Source of the DNA: Agrypnia vestita
Lineage: Eukaryota; Arthropoda; Insecta; Trichoptera; Phryganeidae
Assembly: GCA_016648135.1 (NCBI GenBank)
Contig: JADDOH010005102.1
Coordinates: forward strand, 32,095 to 96,094
DNA: 64,000 bases
Direction: 5' to 3'
Position 1 is the stretch's first letter. The number at the start of each line of letters is the position of its first letter. Below are positions 15,101-24,720 of the stretch, piece by piece. The notes beneath the pieces are model-generated. The model was not told the origin of the DNA. It worked only from the letters and a program-made list of their open reading frames with translations, and did not search any database. Made by a program: the position numbers and the translations under genes.

Positions 15101-18100
15101 ATCCCTCTCTGCGCTTGTAACGCAAGGGTTACGGACGCGGGGCAGCTGTGCCTCGGTTATGGAACGACGATCTTGCAACAGGAGAGTTGAATTAAACGTC
15201 GAACATAATGCCGCTTAAATTCACCCACAGTCTCAAAATAAACTTAAGCCAGCTTCTAAAATTATACACAGTAATCGATAAGTTGTCTTGAATACAAATA
15301 TCTCGCGTTCGTAGATAGACAATTAATATGTTCCAATGTAATATTTATAATTATCGGCTCAGGAGTACATGTTATGTATGCATAAAGGTACTGGTCCCGC
15401 TGAGTGCGTTGGCACAATAACCCTCCTATAAGTCCCCTATCTTTGTTCAGTGCCTAGGGGACACACACATATAGCGTTAAAACGAATATGCACTACTATA
15501 GTCTGTCGGTCTAACGGTCTTTTTAGCGTTATCACAACCGTTATGATTTTTGTAATAAACTTCTGTATATTTAATCACGACTTTAAAAAAAATATTATTC
15601 GTTTTGCTTATATCACATAACTCGTTACATTTACTTACCAATCTTTTCGTTATGTTAATCTTATATTTTTTAATGAAAGTGGATTTTGACGTTTTATTTA
15701 CTGTGTAAGTTACAATACATGACCAAACCAAAGTTAGCCACGCGCACACGGTAAACGCGAGTTCGAATATGCTTCCGAACAAAAAAATAAAACTATAATT
15801 AGAAGAGGCGAACAACGTGAGATTGAAATAATCTTCTTCACTTCCTATAAGAACGAATATCCGTAAGGGCAACGAAAAATTGTCACTGATGCTAGATTTC
15901 GAGACTGCCAGTTCCTCCAGGTGACGGTAAAACTAGAGTCTAGAACCGACAATCCTCGTGCCGACTAATATAAACAAACAAAATGTAACTAAACAGGTCT
16001 GTAAACTTTGGGGCACGAGACTGGAGCACTTCGAAGAATTTTGACCTAGGAATGCCACTGATACTAACCAATCCCTCGCGTTTATTTATCGACGTCTTGT
16101 ATTTCAAATATATTTCCATAGTGGTTTTTATTTTTCGTTCGTACGTCGCGGGGTTTATTTAAAATTCTGTCGTAATAATAAGCGACATTTTAAAAGCAGA
16201 GTCTGGCCGAACGTGACGCCACGACACGCGAGACTTGGTGCATCACAAATTTTTAGAGATGCAATCAACGGCTGTTGCGAAATGCAATAATATTTTTAGC
16301 AGAATTTCACGCAGGCTCCTGCCACACACGTGCTACGGATTTAGACTGGATCTCGTCCCTTTTTTCCCGTCAAGATGTGTTTTATTTTTCGTCTGACTTT
16401 TAGACTGAAATTGTTCATCTCTTATCCCTGCTGTGTTAACCGATTCTCTTTTTGTCCACAGCTCGGTGCCTGCCTGGATGCGATTCCGAACACGGCCATT
16501 GCAACAAGCCAGACGAATGCATGTAAGTACTAATCATTTTATATCATCACGATATTAATTTATTTTAATAGCTTAAATCGCGAATATTTGTTTATTTTAA
16601 TGGCTTAAATAAGCGAGCCTTCATTAACAAAGTATTCTACGATACTTTTAACTTGACTGTAAAAAAGATACAACCGTTTTTTTTAACGCGATGCTTAGAG
16701 ATTATGATTAAGATTACTTGGGGATGATTTTTAGCCTAATAAGTGGGTTATTAGGTACCGAACCCCTAAAATATTTTTAAACATAAATTTGGAGAGATGT
16801 TGTAATGATATTTATTTTGTCTGCAATATTTCGCTACTTGCGCGGCCGCAGTCGCGCAGCTGAGAGGGGAGGCTGGTCGCGGTAGATTCCCAATGGGACA
16901 GCATTGTGATTGTGCAAGTGGTACCCGTGTGGAGGCCGATTGGAATCACCTGCCTCGCGCATTCCGGCCGATTCGTAAATAATATCCCCAGTCCATAACT
17001 CTCATTCTAATTCCGAAGGCGTAATTCCTTCGCAGCGTGTTGTCGTGCGCTTTTTTTGCAGCCCCGTACCGGTATCGCGAATGTTGTAACGCGGCGCATA
17101 ACCCGAGGTTGCGAAATGGCGAGAATCGCGCTCGTTCCGATCAATATTAATCGCGTTTATCATTATCGGTTTGCGGAATATTTCAATAGCGCATGTACGC
17201 ACGCCCGGTTCGATGGCGCCTGCTTTTTGCGTCCTCACAATGGCGACCGTCCTGCGCGGCGGCTCCCGGTCCACCGGTTGGGTTTTTGCCCTACGCCCGC
17301 AAAACCTGGACCCGTTTCTGCGACTCGCGGACTACTGCGTTTCTACTCTTTTTTGCTTTTCTTACGACGCGCTGCTCCATTGATCGCATATGTCGATGCG
17401 ACCACATTGACGAGCGTTCCATTCACTATTCAATTGCACCTTCCCCTTTCCTCAAACACTCGTACACCGGTTCAATGAATCTCCTGTCCTTGCAACGAAC
17501 AATACAGACTCGCAATTATGTTTTCCTATCAACTCGTTTCATCGATTTATTCTTACATTAGTGTGCATTTTCTCTAGTATCTCGGAGTAATAATAATAAA
17601 TGCGTAATAGTTTAAGTAAAAACAGTATCGTTCATGTGCCCAACTTCCCTGCTATTCTATTACTTCCATTGTCTTCGACGTGCTCTACTGGTTTCCATTT
17701 CCGCCTCGTCATAGAAAATGAATAAGCTAACGATCTATACCGGTATGCCTGTTCTAACCCTCCCACATCTATTCACTTTCCTTTGGAGAGTTAACCGCGG
17801 TGGTCCGCATTCTACCCCTAGGGTTTTGAAGTTTAATGAAGCATCAAATGAGCGTGAATTACGAACTGTCATACGGACCAGTCTAATTTCTAATTTGAGT
17901 TCAAGAGTTTTTATTTAACAGTAAGAAGCAATTATTTCCCCTACTTAATTAAAATAAGTCGTAACACCGATTAGTATTAATTTCGAACAGATACACCTTT
18001 GATCGCGACGGGCGGGATATTTTATTTTATTTCCAATGCTTAATTGTCTCTGGCCACGCTTCGCTCTCTACCTGTTGGCTATGCGATGATATCAGGAGCG

Positions 18101-20732
18101 GTGATCGGCCCAGGAGCTATCTACAGGCGCCCCGCTCCACTTGACTCACTTCCGCGCCACTTGTTCGGCGGCTACTTCATTTACCAGACGGCTTCTTAGA
18201 CACTCCAAGCCCTGTGAAGCATTCTGTTGCTCGGATAACGCGCGTAATTGCGACCATGATGTTCCGATCAGACATCGCGCGTGCATTCCAGATCATTCTC
18301 CGAAATGTTACTAATTCGTACAATGAGGATGTGTTTCGTAAATATTCTCATACTGCACTATAAATATCGGTTCGCGAGTTACCACAAGCGTTATTACCTC
18401 GTATCAACAAATTGAATGGTCGTAAATAATGTTAAATACCGTGTTATTTTAACATAACGATGAAAAATTGCGACGCTTAATTGTCGTTGCAGCGTGATCA
18501 GCGATCGCTGGATCATTGATCGATGCGGAGGCTCCGCGCGGCCTCGCCTTGACCCCGGCCACTCGCCGTGGGAACGCGCGCCCCGAGGAGCGGCCGTCCC
18601 GCTCTCTCCGCATCTGAGCTCCGCCGGACGGAGGAAGACGACGACTGCCAGATCGCGAGGAATGCTAAATTATTGCGCATCCCGAGATGCGCGCAGACTT
18701 CGTTATTTATAGGTCATCCTTTTCGCTTTGTACCCACTCCGCGGTGGGCAGGGCCGAGGGGAGGCGGCGGATGGTCGGCCGCTCGGCTCCGCCCGATCCT
18801 CGACATTCCGCGTGACTTTTTGTTCTTCATAAATGCTCTCGGTCCTTTGCAAGAAAAAATACGCGCACGAGGCGCAATTTTTTATTTCGTAGGCCAATTT
18901 TCCTTTTTGGGTTTTTCTAATCTCGTTTTTCCCTTCTTTCGCAGATGTCATTCCGGATGGGTCGGCCGCTTGTGCGACGAGTGCGAGAGGTATCCGGGCT
19001 GCATGCACGGTACCTGCCAGAAGCCCTGGGATTGCCTATGCGACGAGGGCTGGGGCGGGCTCTTCTGCAACCAGGATCTCAACTACTGCACCAACCATCG
19101 GCCTTGCCACAACAACGGAACCTGCTTCAATACCGGCCAAGGCTCGTACACGTGCGCGTGTCCCGCCGGATTCACGGGCACCGATTGCGAAATGGAGGTC
19201 GACGGTTGCTCGAATAAGCCCTGTAAAAACGGCGGAACCTGCAAGGAAGGCGGATCTCACTACCGCTGCGAGTGTCCCGAGGGTTGGAGCGGCGCGCATT
19301 GCGAAACTCCCTCTCGGACCTGCTCGGACAGTCCTTGCCGGCACGGAGGCACCTGTCGGGACCGGCCCGGGGGCTATTCCTGCGCCTGTCCTCCCGGACA
19401 CACGGGTTCGGACTGCGAGAGAGAACTAGACGACTGCGCTTCGGCGCCATGCCTAAACGGAGGAACCTGCGGCAAATCTCCAGGAGGCAGCCACACCTGC
19501 GAGTGTCCCTCCGGTTACGTCGGCGATCACTGCGAAACGGACGAAGACGATTGCCACGGTAACCCGTGCTTCAACGGCGGCACGTGCGTGGATCTCGTCG
19601 GGGCATTCCGATGTCAGTGCGTTCCCGGATTCATCCACAGGCTGTGCCAAACCAAAGTTAACTTGTGCTTGACTCTTCCCTGCGCTAACGGTGGGACGTG
19701 CACCGACTTGGACAATGACTATCGCTGTAACTGTCGCGCCGGGTTTACCGGAAAAGACTGCAGCGTAGATATCGACGAGTGTTTGTCTTCCCCCTGCCTC
19801 AACGGAGGAACCTGCATCAACCGAGTGAACAACTTCACCTGCGCGTGCGCCGGGGGCTGGAGCGGCTGGCGGTGCGACGAGTCCGCGGACGGCGTGGTGC
19901 CGGTCGGCGCTGGCGCGGGCCGAGCGGGGGCGGGGGCCGGCAGCCTCTCCCGCCAGGTGGGCACGGACGGCGCGCTGTCCGCCCAGCACGTGGCGGCCAT
20001 CGCGGCGCTGGCCGGCGGCCTGCCCGCGCTGCTGCTGCTGGGCGCCGTGGTGGCCGCCTGCCTGCAGAGGAGGCGCAAGCGGAGGCGCGCGGCGGCCGAC
20101 AGAGAAGCCCGGCTGCAGAACGAGAGGAACACGCACGCCTCGCTCTCCAAGCGGGATCCCCACGTCATCAAGAATACGTGGGGCAAGTGCATCAACAACG
20201 TGACGGCGTCCAACAGCCACGTGTCGGAGCTGTCCGAGTGCCAGAACGCGCACAACGTGAGCCTCGCGGAGTCCGAGTGCTCGGGCAAGGGCGGGGGAGG
20301 AGGAGGCGGCGGGCCCCTGTCCAGGGCCCGGTCGCACAAGCAGCTCAACACGGAGTCGGCGGCCCGCTTGCTGTCCGCCAGACTCAGCCTGCTGTCGTCG
20401 GACTCACTCTGCACAGCGAGGTGAATATTTCTTTCTCTGTTTTTATCTTACGTTGCATTTTCTTCTTCTTCCGCGTAATATTTTCAATCTTAGACACGAT
20501 TTTTCTTCAAATTCAAATTACAGAATCGTAACTATTGTAGATTTTGGCTTGAATTGTTGTACTTTCTCCCGAAACTCCATTCATCGTGTCTAACGAAATG
20601 TCTCCTTTTTGTTACAGTGACGCCTCCCTGGTGAAAAGGCCGGCTTGCGGCTCCGAGAAGGCGTCTAGTATTTACGTCATAGAGGACCACTACCTCAGGC
20701 CGGACCCCGGGACGTTCGCCACGCAGGTCTAG
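3101..20732 (+). CDS. Dl: Delta, transmembrane DSL ligand of Notch (5'-partial, five exons)
   Basis: Delta sits in the plasma membrane of the signalling cell and activates Notch on its neighbour. Exons 3101-3161, 11682-11948, 16462-16522, 18945-20420 and 20618-20732 join without a frame break into 1980 nt (659 residues plus stop). Order in this partial protein: end of MNNL (1-61), DSL (Cys 65, 74, 78, 90, 98, 107), nine EGF repeats (about 112-462), Gly/Ala-rich stalk, membrane helix (about 478-503) followed by QRRRKRRR, then the cytoplasmic tail. The tail has NERN (522-525), which fits the NxxN Neuralized-binding motif, HVIKNTW (536-542), KQLNTE (595-600) and a final ATQV. Domain order and repeat number match Drosophila Delta rather than Serrate/Jagged, which has more EGFs and a Cys-rich region. 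The signal peptide and N-terminal MNNL exons are missing and must lie before base 1. Confidence 0.97.
6451..7197 (+). mobile_element. Foldback element with degenerate hammerhead-like cores (Penelope-like?)
   Basis: Arms at about 6451-6541 and 7068-7170 are inverted copies of each other over roughly 90 bp. The right arm reads CTGACGA (7069-7075), one unpaired A, GGGGCC/GGCTCT hairpin (7077-7091), AAAA in place of GAAA, then an ATATAT palindrome. Bases before the box (ATC) can pair with GAT after it as stem I. The left arm has the same core on the - strand, further decayed. TATTTTAATTGA occurs directly repeated at 6439-6450 and 7198-7209, a likely 12-bp target duplication. The right arm runs on past the left one. 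The element lies in the Delta intron, and no coding remnant is visible between the arms. Confidence 0.6.
8075..8088 (+). repeat. C14 homopolymer
   Basis: Fourteen C in a row within the CpG-rich Delta intron. Possible assembly-error spot. Confidence 0.9.
11475..11483 (+). promoter_or_regulatory. CSL/Su(H) consensus site
   Basis: CGTGGGAAC, an exact YGTGRGAAM match, 199 bp upstream of the DSL exon. Confidence 0.3.
11682..11948 (+). CDS. Dl: Delta exon: MNNL-DSL linker and DSL domain
   Basis: This 267-nt exon lies between TTTACTTGCAG and a GTAAGT donor. It carries the hydrophobic end of MNNL (TLISRMSKQSILGV), then the complete DSL domain with all six cysteines and the RVTCDAHYYGQGC and CRPRDDSFGHYTC motifs that contact Notch EGF11-12. 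It begins and ends one base into a codon (phase 1), in agreement with both neighbouring exons. The DSL domain is the strongest single identifier of the gene. Reading past the donor reaches a stop at about 12031, so retention of this intron would truncate the ligand. Confidence 0.96.
12906..12914 (-). promoter_or_regulatory. CSL/Su(H) consensus site
   Basis: GTTCCCACA on +, which is TGTGGGAAC on -, an exact YGTGRGAAM match. Confidence 0.3.
13282..13722 (-). pseudogene. Non-LTR retrotransposon reverse transcriptase, C-terminal fragment
   Basis: Antisense to Delta inside its intron. About 145 codons are open, starting upstream of 13695 without a Met. The series RNESRLNAVEMRSLRR, DRVRNEQIRRE, LRWFGHVERM, NRGRPRKTW and a closing QDRRVWRSIL is diagnostic for the segment after the RT domain in LINE ORF2 proteins (RTE- and related clades). 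The + strand AACTAACTAACTAAC run at about 13274-13290 is the element's short tandem 3' tail. The catalytic RT core is absent, so this is a 5'-truncated copy. It is the best preserved LINE fragment here, with no internal stop over the open frame, which suggests a fairly recent insertion. Confidence 0.85.
14001..14008 (+). promoter_or_regulatory. CSL/Su(H)-type site
   Basis: CGTGGGAA core followed by G, just outside the full consensus. Confidence 0.2.
16462..16522 (+). CDS. Dl: Delta exon: first half of EGF repeat 1
   Basis: A 61-nt exon between TTTGTCCACAG and GTAAGT. It encodes CLPGCDSEHGHCNKPDEC, the first part of EGF1, with the GHCNKP spacing typical of the repeat right after the DSL domain. 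It enters in phase 1 and leaves in phase 2; the AT left at the end joins an A in the next exon to give Ile. Confidence 0.93.
16523..18944 (+). other. Delta intron splitting EGF1 (2.4 kb)
   Basis: GT...AG intron of 2422 nt interrupting EGF1 after its fourth cysteine. It has GC-rich stretches near 17.0-17.4 and 18.5-18.8 kb and one consensus CSL site at 18567-18575. I see no conserved coding sequence. Confidence 0.6.
18567..18575 (+). promoter_or_regulatory. CSL/Su(H) consensus site
   Basis: CGTGGGAAC, an exact YGTGRGAAM match, in the intron just before the main EGF exon. Confidence 0.3.
18945..20420 (+). CDS. Dl: Delta main exon: EGF 1-9, membrane segment, cytoplasmic tail
   Basis: This 1476-nt exon starts after CTTTCGCAG and ends at a GTGAAT donor. 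It finishes EGF1 (CHSGWVGRLC) and encodes EGF2-EGF9. EGF3-EGF9 all have the C-x4-(S/T)-C O-fucosylation pattern, and EGF9 starts with a calcium-binding DIDEC. After the last repeat come an Ala/Gly stalk, a membrane helix near 19987-20064, a basic stop-transfer run, the NERN, KNTW and KQLNTE motifs and an eight-glycine run at about 20289-20312. In EGF7 the usual GFxGxxC reads GFIHRLC, so the conserved Gly is missing. The frame stays open upstream to 18568, but that part is intron read-through with no family resemblance. The exon is very GC-rich around 19.88-20.12 kb. Confidence 0.96.
20618..20732 (+). CDS. Dl: Delta last coding exon with PDZ ligand
   Basis: After a 197-nt intron and TTTTTGTTACAG, this exon completes a Ser codon (AG|T), adds 37 residues and ends at TAG (20730-20732). 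The tail contains SIYVIEDHYLRPD and closes with ATQV. T-x-V at the C-terminus is a class I PDZ-binding motif, comparable to the ATEV end of vertebrate DLL1/DLL4, where it recruits MAGUK scaffolds. The exon fits the main exon in phase (2 to 1). Confidence 0.92.
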
Positions 20733-20763
20733 CGACCGGCTGTGCGCCTAGGCTTAGAGACAT

Positions 20764-20771
20764 TGTACATA
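20764..20771 (+). promoter_or_regulatory. Pumilio-type element in Delta 3'UTR
   Basis: TGTACATA, an exact UGUANAUA match, 32 nt after the stop codon. Confidence 0.4.
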
Positions 20772-21200
20772 GAATCCGCCAATTTGTAATTATCGATCTG
20801 TGAATACGTCGAGTGATTAGACGATTAAGAAACACGAGCGACTGCGCGCGGTGGCGAATCAGCGCGGTGTTGGGTTCGACGACAGAGTGCTGGACACGTG
20901 ACAGAGACTGTTAGCCCTTAAGCCGAGTGACGCGAGGAACGTTGATGAGTGCGTACCGCAAACAAAGAGTGACTTACGAGTGAAGACGAGATTATAAGTG
21001 GAACGGACACGATAGTGACTGATGTGACAACCCATCTCCGAATCGACCGCTGACTCCGCGTCCAGTATTGTACAGCTGCATAGACTAAAACTAATTTATT
21101 TTGCATGTCTTAGCTGGTAGTTTTTTCACGAACATAATGTTTAAACGTAGGGATATATTGTATCGGTGGTTGAATCCCGGGCTGTGCGGCCCCGTGCCTC

Positions 21201-21221
21201 TGTAAATACATTCTGTACATA
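21201..21221 (+). promoter_or_regulatory. Paired Pumilio-type elements in Delta 3'UTR
   Basis: TGTAAATA (21201-21208) and TGTACATA (21214-21221), two exact UGUANAUA matches five bases apart. Tandem arrangement is typical of functional Nanos/Pumilio response elements. Confidence 0.45.
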
Positions 21222-21605
21222 TGTGTATGTAGTCCCGAGAGCAGAGTCCGTCGAGGCTGACCGCCGCCTACCGGCGTTGCAGGGGGCGACTGCTGTTAGC
21301 GCCGATTTGCCTTCTTCCTATTTGGCTATCGACTCCGATCTAGCTGTACACCTTCGATCGTTGTTTTTCTTTTTGATAAACAGCTTCTGTTATTTATCAA
21401 CTTCGCACAAATCCTATTCGTTATTTTTTTTGAATACCAATCAATTTCTGCGTCATTTTATACGATCACTTTTCTGTCTGAATTTTTAAAGTAAGATGTC
21501 GAATCATTTCCCGACCATCGCTCTCTCGCCGTTCGATACGCGGCTTCGAGCGATGGTTGCGCAAATGACTGCGTTCAAATGTTGCGAGCGTAATTTATTT
21601 GCAAA

Positions 21606-21611
21606 TGTGAT
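21606..21611 (+). promoter_or_regulatory. K box in Delta 3'UTR
   Basis: TGTGAT, the K-box hexamer known from Notch-pathway 3'UTRs in flies and complementary to the miR-2/miR-13 family seed. Confidence 0.35.
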
Positions 21612-21767
21612 AAGCGCGTGTGTCGCATGTGTGTCGTTGATAGCACTTTGGGAAGAGGGCACCGGGTGCTATGATCTCAGGCGAGTCATGAAGTCTTCAG
21701 ATTTTGTTTCGTCTAGCCCCCCGACTTAAGAGCCCTGACTTAAACAAAAGTGAACATTTTAAAAAGA

Positions 21768-21773
21768 TGTGAT
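21768..21773 (+). promoter_or_regulatory. K box in Delta 3'UTR
   Basis: TGTGAT 157 nt after the previous one, just upstream of the proximal AATAAA. Confidence 0.35.
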
Positions 21774-21787
21774 CATGTTTTCTTAAG

Positions 21788-21793
21788 AATAAA
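21788..21793 (+). terminator. Candidate proximal polyadenylation signal of Delta
   Basis: AATAAA 1.06 kb after the stop codon, shortly downstream of the K box at 21768. Use here would exclude the Pumilio-type site at 22890 and the K box at 23454. Confidence 0.35.
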
Positions 21794-22889
21794 AAGTTTA
21801 CACTTATTTTTTTCTAAGTCAAAATCCCACTGAATCCCGTATCGCGGACAATTTTGACTGATTTTTTAATTAAAATTTTGAAAGATTTTCTCATCCAATT
21901 TTTTGTCTATTTTTTTAAATGTTTTTTTTTACAAGTGTTTCGCTCTCAGCGGGTATATTGTTTCACTTGCATTTCAACGCAATCCGTTTTTTAAATATTT
22001 TTTTCTTTCGAAGACAATGATGTTGGATTGTTGCACGATTGTTATATCGCTAAACCATGTTCCTGTTATGTAAATTTTAAGTAACTTAATACGATTAGAT
22101 AAGTTAATGAAAACTAAGTCATTATGAAAAAAATATATCTAAAAAATTTATACCCAAAATCTCGTCGTCCGATCTTTCGACACTTTCGCGTCGGCCAAGT
22201 TTTGTCATTCCAAGTTGGTACTGCTTTTAGTACGGGCTACGCGAAAGTATTTATTCGCCGAAACGCATCAACCGCTCTTCGGCGGACATCGGCGAGCGCG
22301 TCACTTTCGTTCGACGATCGCTACGCGCTTGCCGACTGAACGGTGGGTCGGTCGAATACCGAAGATCGGATGTCCCGATTTTAAAGCCAACATAGATTAT
22401 GAAATTCACGTAGTAATTTTGTACTTAACCGAATATTCTGCCTGTATCCCGCTGCATGGAATCATTATCATTTTTGACCATTTAATAAATTGTATTAAAA
22501 TAATAAAATTGATCAGTTGTATTCATTATATAATCATATTCAAAATGTACGATCAAAATTATAAAATTGTGAATTCCATATTATTACTACTTAATAAATT
22601 ATTATCGATTCAAGAGACTTAATGTGTAGGTGGGCCTCGTCGTTTGTGAGTCGCGTTGTCTTTGTGGAAAGTGGACAAGAAGGGCAGAAAATATATCAAT
22701 AAAAATGAAAACAATTTGAGAAATGCGATTATTTTGAAAATTGAAAAAAAAAAAAAAACGCCCCCATTGTTAATTTTCCAAAAGAACCGAAAAGACCCGC
22801 CCACCGTTTGATGTTATATAAACGATTATTGTAATCTTGTACTTTGTAAAATAGCAGAAGGCCAGATGTAGACATTTTGTAATTATTTA

Positions 22890-22897
22890 TGTAAATA
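22890..22897 (+). promoter_or_regulatory. Pumilio-type element, distal 3'UTR
   Basis: TGTAAATA, an exact UGUANAUA match. It is relevant only if the transcript extends past 22.9 kb. Confidence 0.3.
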
Positions 22898-23453
22898 TCG
22901 ATTCGCCGACACGTTGTCGCAATCGAGATCGCTACTTATAGTATTTGTAATTAAAAGAAAATATAATTATATCAATAATCGATTTTCATCACGTTAATTT
23001 GTTCATTTTGTAGTAATTTTCCAAGTCCCAAGTGCGGAATACCGATTTGGAAAGTCTATAAAATTCTACTATCTGTTCCTTGATGCTGAAAATCGAAAGC
23101 AACCCATTAATTAATATTATTGTAAATTTTGGATTAAATTTTTAATTTATTTATTTTCTACATTTTTACGCTGATGTCTTTATTTTTTATTTATCAAATA
23201 TTTAATACGTGTACCTATCTATAAATCTTTGACCCTAATTTTATGCGTTTTGGAATCATTTTATTTATAAATCATTTTGACTTTTTTTTGTCCTTTATAT
23301 TATTTCATGTATCGAATGTTACATGGCCGTTATAATTTTTTTTTAAACTTTTTTGGGTTGTATAATTTTTAGCACTCAAGAAAACATTTGTAAGAGGGTA
23401 ATGCAGGTCGGAAATATTTTCCGTCTGCTTTATTTTCATGCATCCTTTACTTA

Positions 23454-23459
23454 TGTGAT
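23454..23459 (+). promoter_or_regulatory. K box, distal 3'UTR
   Basis: TGTGAT close to the distal AATAAA. It is relevant only to the longest transcript. Confidence 0.25.
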
Positions 23460-23521
23460 TGTTCCTGGTACAGAATATGACTACATGATAAATTGAACTG
23501 TGCGGTAATACTAAAAATGTT

Positions 23522-23527
23522 AATAAA
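23522..23527 (+). terminator. Candidate distal polyadenylation signal of Delta
   Basis: AATAAA followed within 15 nt by a TTGTTTATT stretch. It is the last hexamer before the repeat-rich region. Earlier candidates are at 21788 and 22484. Confidence 0.35.
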
Positions 23528-23999
23528 AACATTGTTTATTAAAATATAAATCTTTTATTTCCTCTCAATCCTTTCCTACCCCTAAAAACAGACTCACTAC
23601 AAATATTATGATCAAATGAACAAAATATGCGATAAAAAGTAATCGAAATTATCATTCGAATTGCTCAAGATCACTATAAATAATAGGATACCAGTTTAAA
23701 ATATAGTACAACGTAAAAAAAAACATTTTTACTGCAAGGGCAAGTCAAAAATTATCTACACTTTCTACATTATTTACACAAAAGTTGGAGCTCAACATCT
23801 ACATAATTTTTATACACTCACCTCCAATGTCAAGGCACAATATCAATTGGTACAATATTTCTTCTAAGACGAAAGTACGAAAGTGACGTAAGCCACTTTT
23901 GCATCTTGGCACTATCGCTCACAGACTTCATCAGACAAGACAAGCTCGTCGTGAATGATTTGATGGGCAAAACCATGACTGATGTTCAAAGAATATACT

Positions 24000-24720
24000 A
24001 CCTAACCGATGGTAAGTCGCCCATTAGCTAAAAACATCGACCAGAGAAATAATATCACTCCTCCTTGGTGCCGGAAGGTAAATGACGCGATCGGGATCAA
24101 ATTTTGCCCACGTGATCGCAGTCGTATCAAGTCTAAGCGCAGAAGGCAGTATAACAACATTAAAGGTATGTTATGGCGAAAGTGTAGACAATTTTACTTG
24201 TGCAGAAACGAACTCAACATTTAACATGATAAAACTATACCTCGTAAGCCACTTGATACAGATTTTACAGAAATATTTCTTTACAAACATAGAATACGAA
24301 GAATTGCTTTAATGGAATAAGTGTAGTTGTTTTCAATATATAAGCTGTTGTCAGATTACATATGCGCACATTTTAAAGGCAAATACACAAAAAAAACTTG
24401 ATTTTGACAAAAGTGTGGTATGCAAGGTATTGTTTTATCGTGAGCGATATGTAAATAATCTGCATAACACAAATACAATCCACAATAAATCAGATGTGTT
24501 TCTAAAACAACCTTCACGATGTATGAATCTTCGTAGGTGTCCAGCAGGGATCTATACTGTCTCTTTCATTCTTGGTGTGTACCATTGTACCGAATACAAT
24601 ACAATGTTTTGCTGATGATTCTATGGACCATGACGTCTGTTCGCCAAAATTCAGCAAAGCCACTTGTAGCTGGCTAGATTTTAAAACAGAAAATTATTAA
24701 ATCGTCTGAGATGTAAATTT
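24000..24720 (+). pseudogene. Decayed LINE fragment with RT palm motif
   Basis: Around 24530-24630 one + frame reads GVQQGSILSLSFL and then CFADDS. These are recognisable as the GVPQGS motif and the catalytic (Y/F)ADD box of a Jockey-like reverse transcriptase, with the spacing shortened. Upstream, 24009-24224 is open with a basic NITPPW...RRRQYNNIKG segment that could be part of the same ORF2. The frame is broken several times. Confidence 0.55.

Larger units (their letters stand above)
11949..16461 (+). other. Delta intron between DSL and EGF1 exons (4.5 kb)
   Basis: GT...AG intron of 4513 nt. It holds CSL-type sites at 12906-12914 and 14001-14008 and an antisense LINE fragment at 13282-13722. 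The 193-codon open frame at 13848-14429 has no recognisable domain. Nothing else was identified. Confidence 0.6.
20733..23540 (+). other. Dl: Probable Delta 3'UTR
   Basis: From the stop codon onward the strand has no coding signal and becomes strongly AT-rich. AATAAA hexamers at 21788-21793, 22484-22489 and 23522-23527 could end the transcript at about 21.8, 22.5 or 23.54 kb. The region holds four UGUANAUA Pumilio-type sites and three UGUGAU K boxes. The true 3' end cannot be fixed from sequence alone. Confidence 0.55.

Noticed and set aside
18568..18944. Upstream extension of the main Delta exon frame, with a Met at 18568
   Set aside because: It is intronic: a good acceptor ends at 18944, phase fits the previous exon, and the extension has no Delta similarity.
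19453..20337. Long antisense open frame (294 codons) across the Delta main exon, and another at 19719-20414
   Set aside because: It is a shadow of the GC-rich, Cys-poor-in-antisense coding strand; the + frame is proven by EGF motifs and splice phases.
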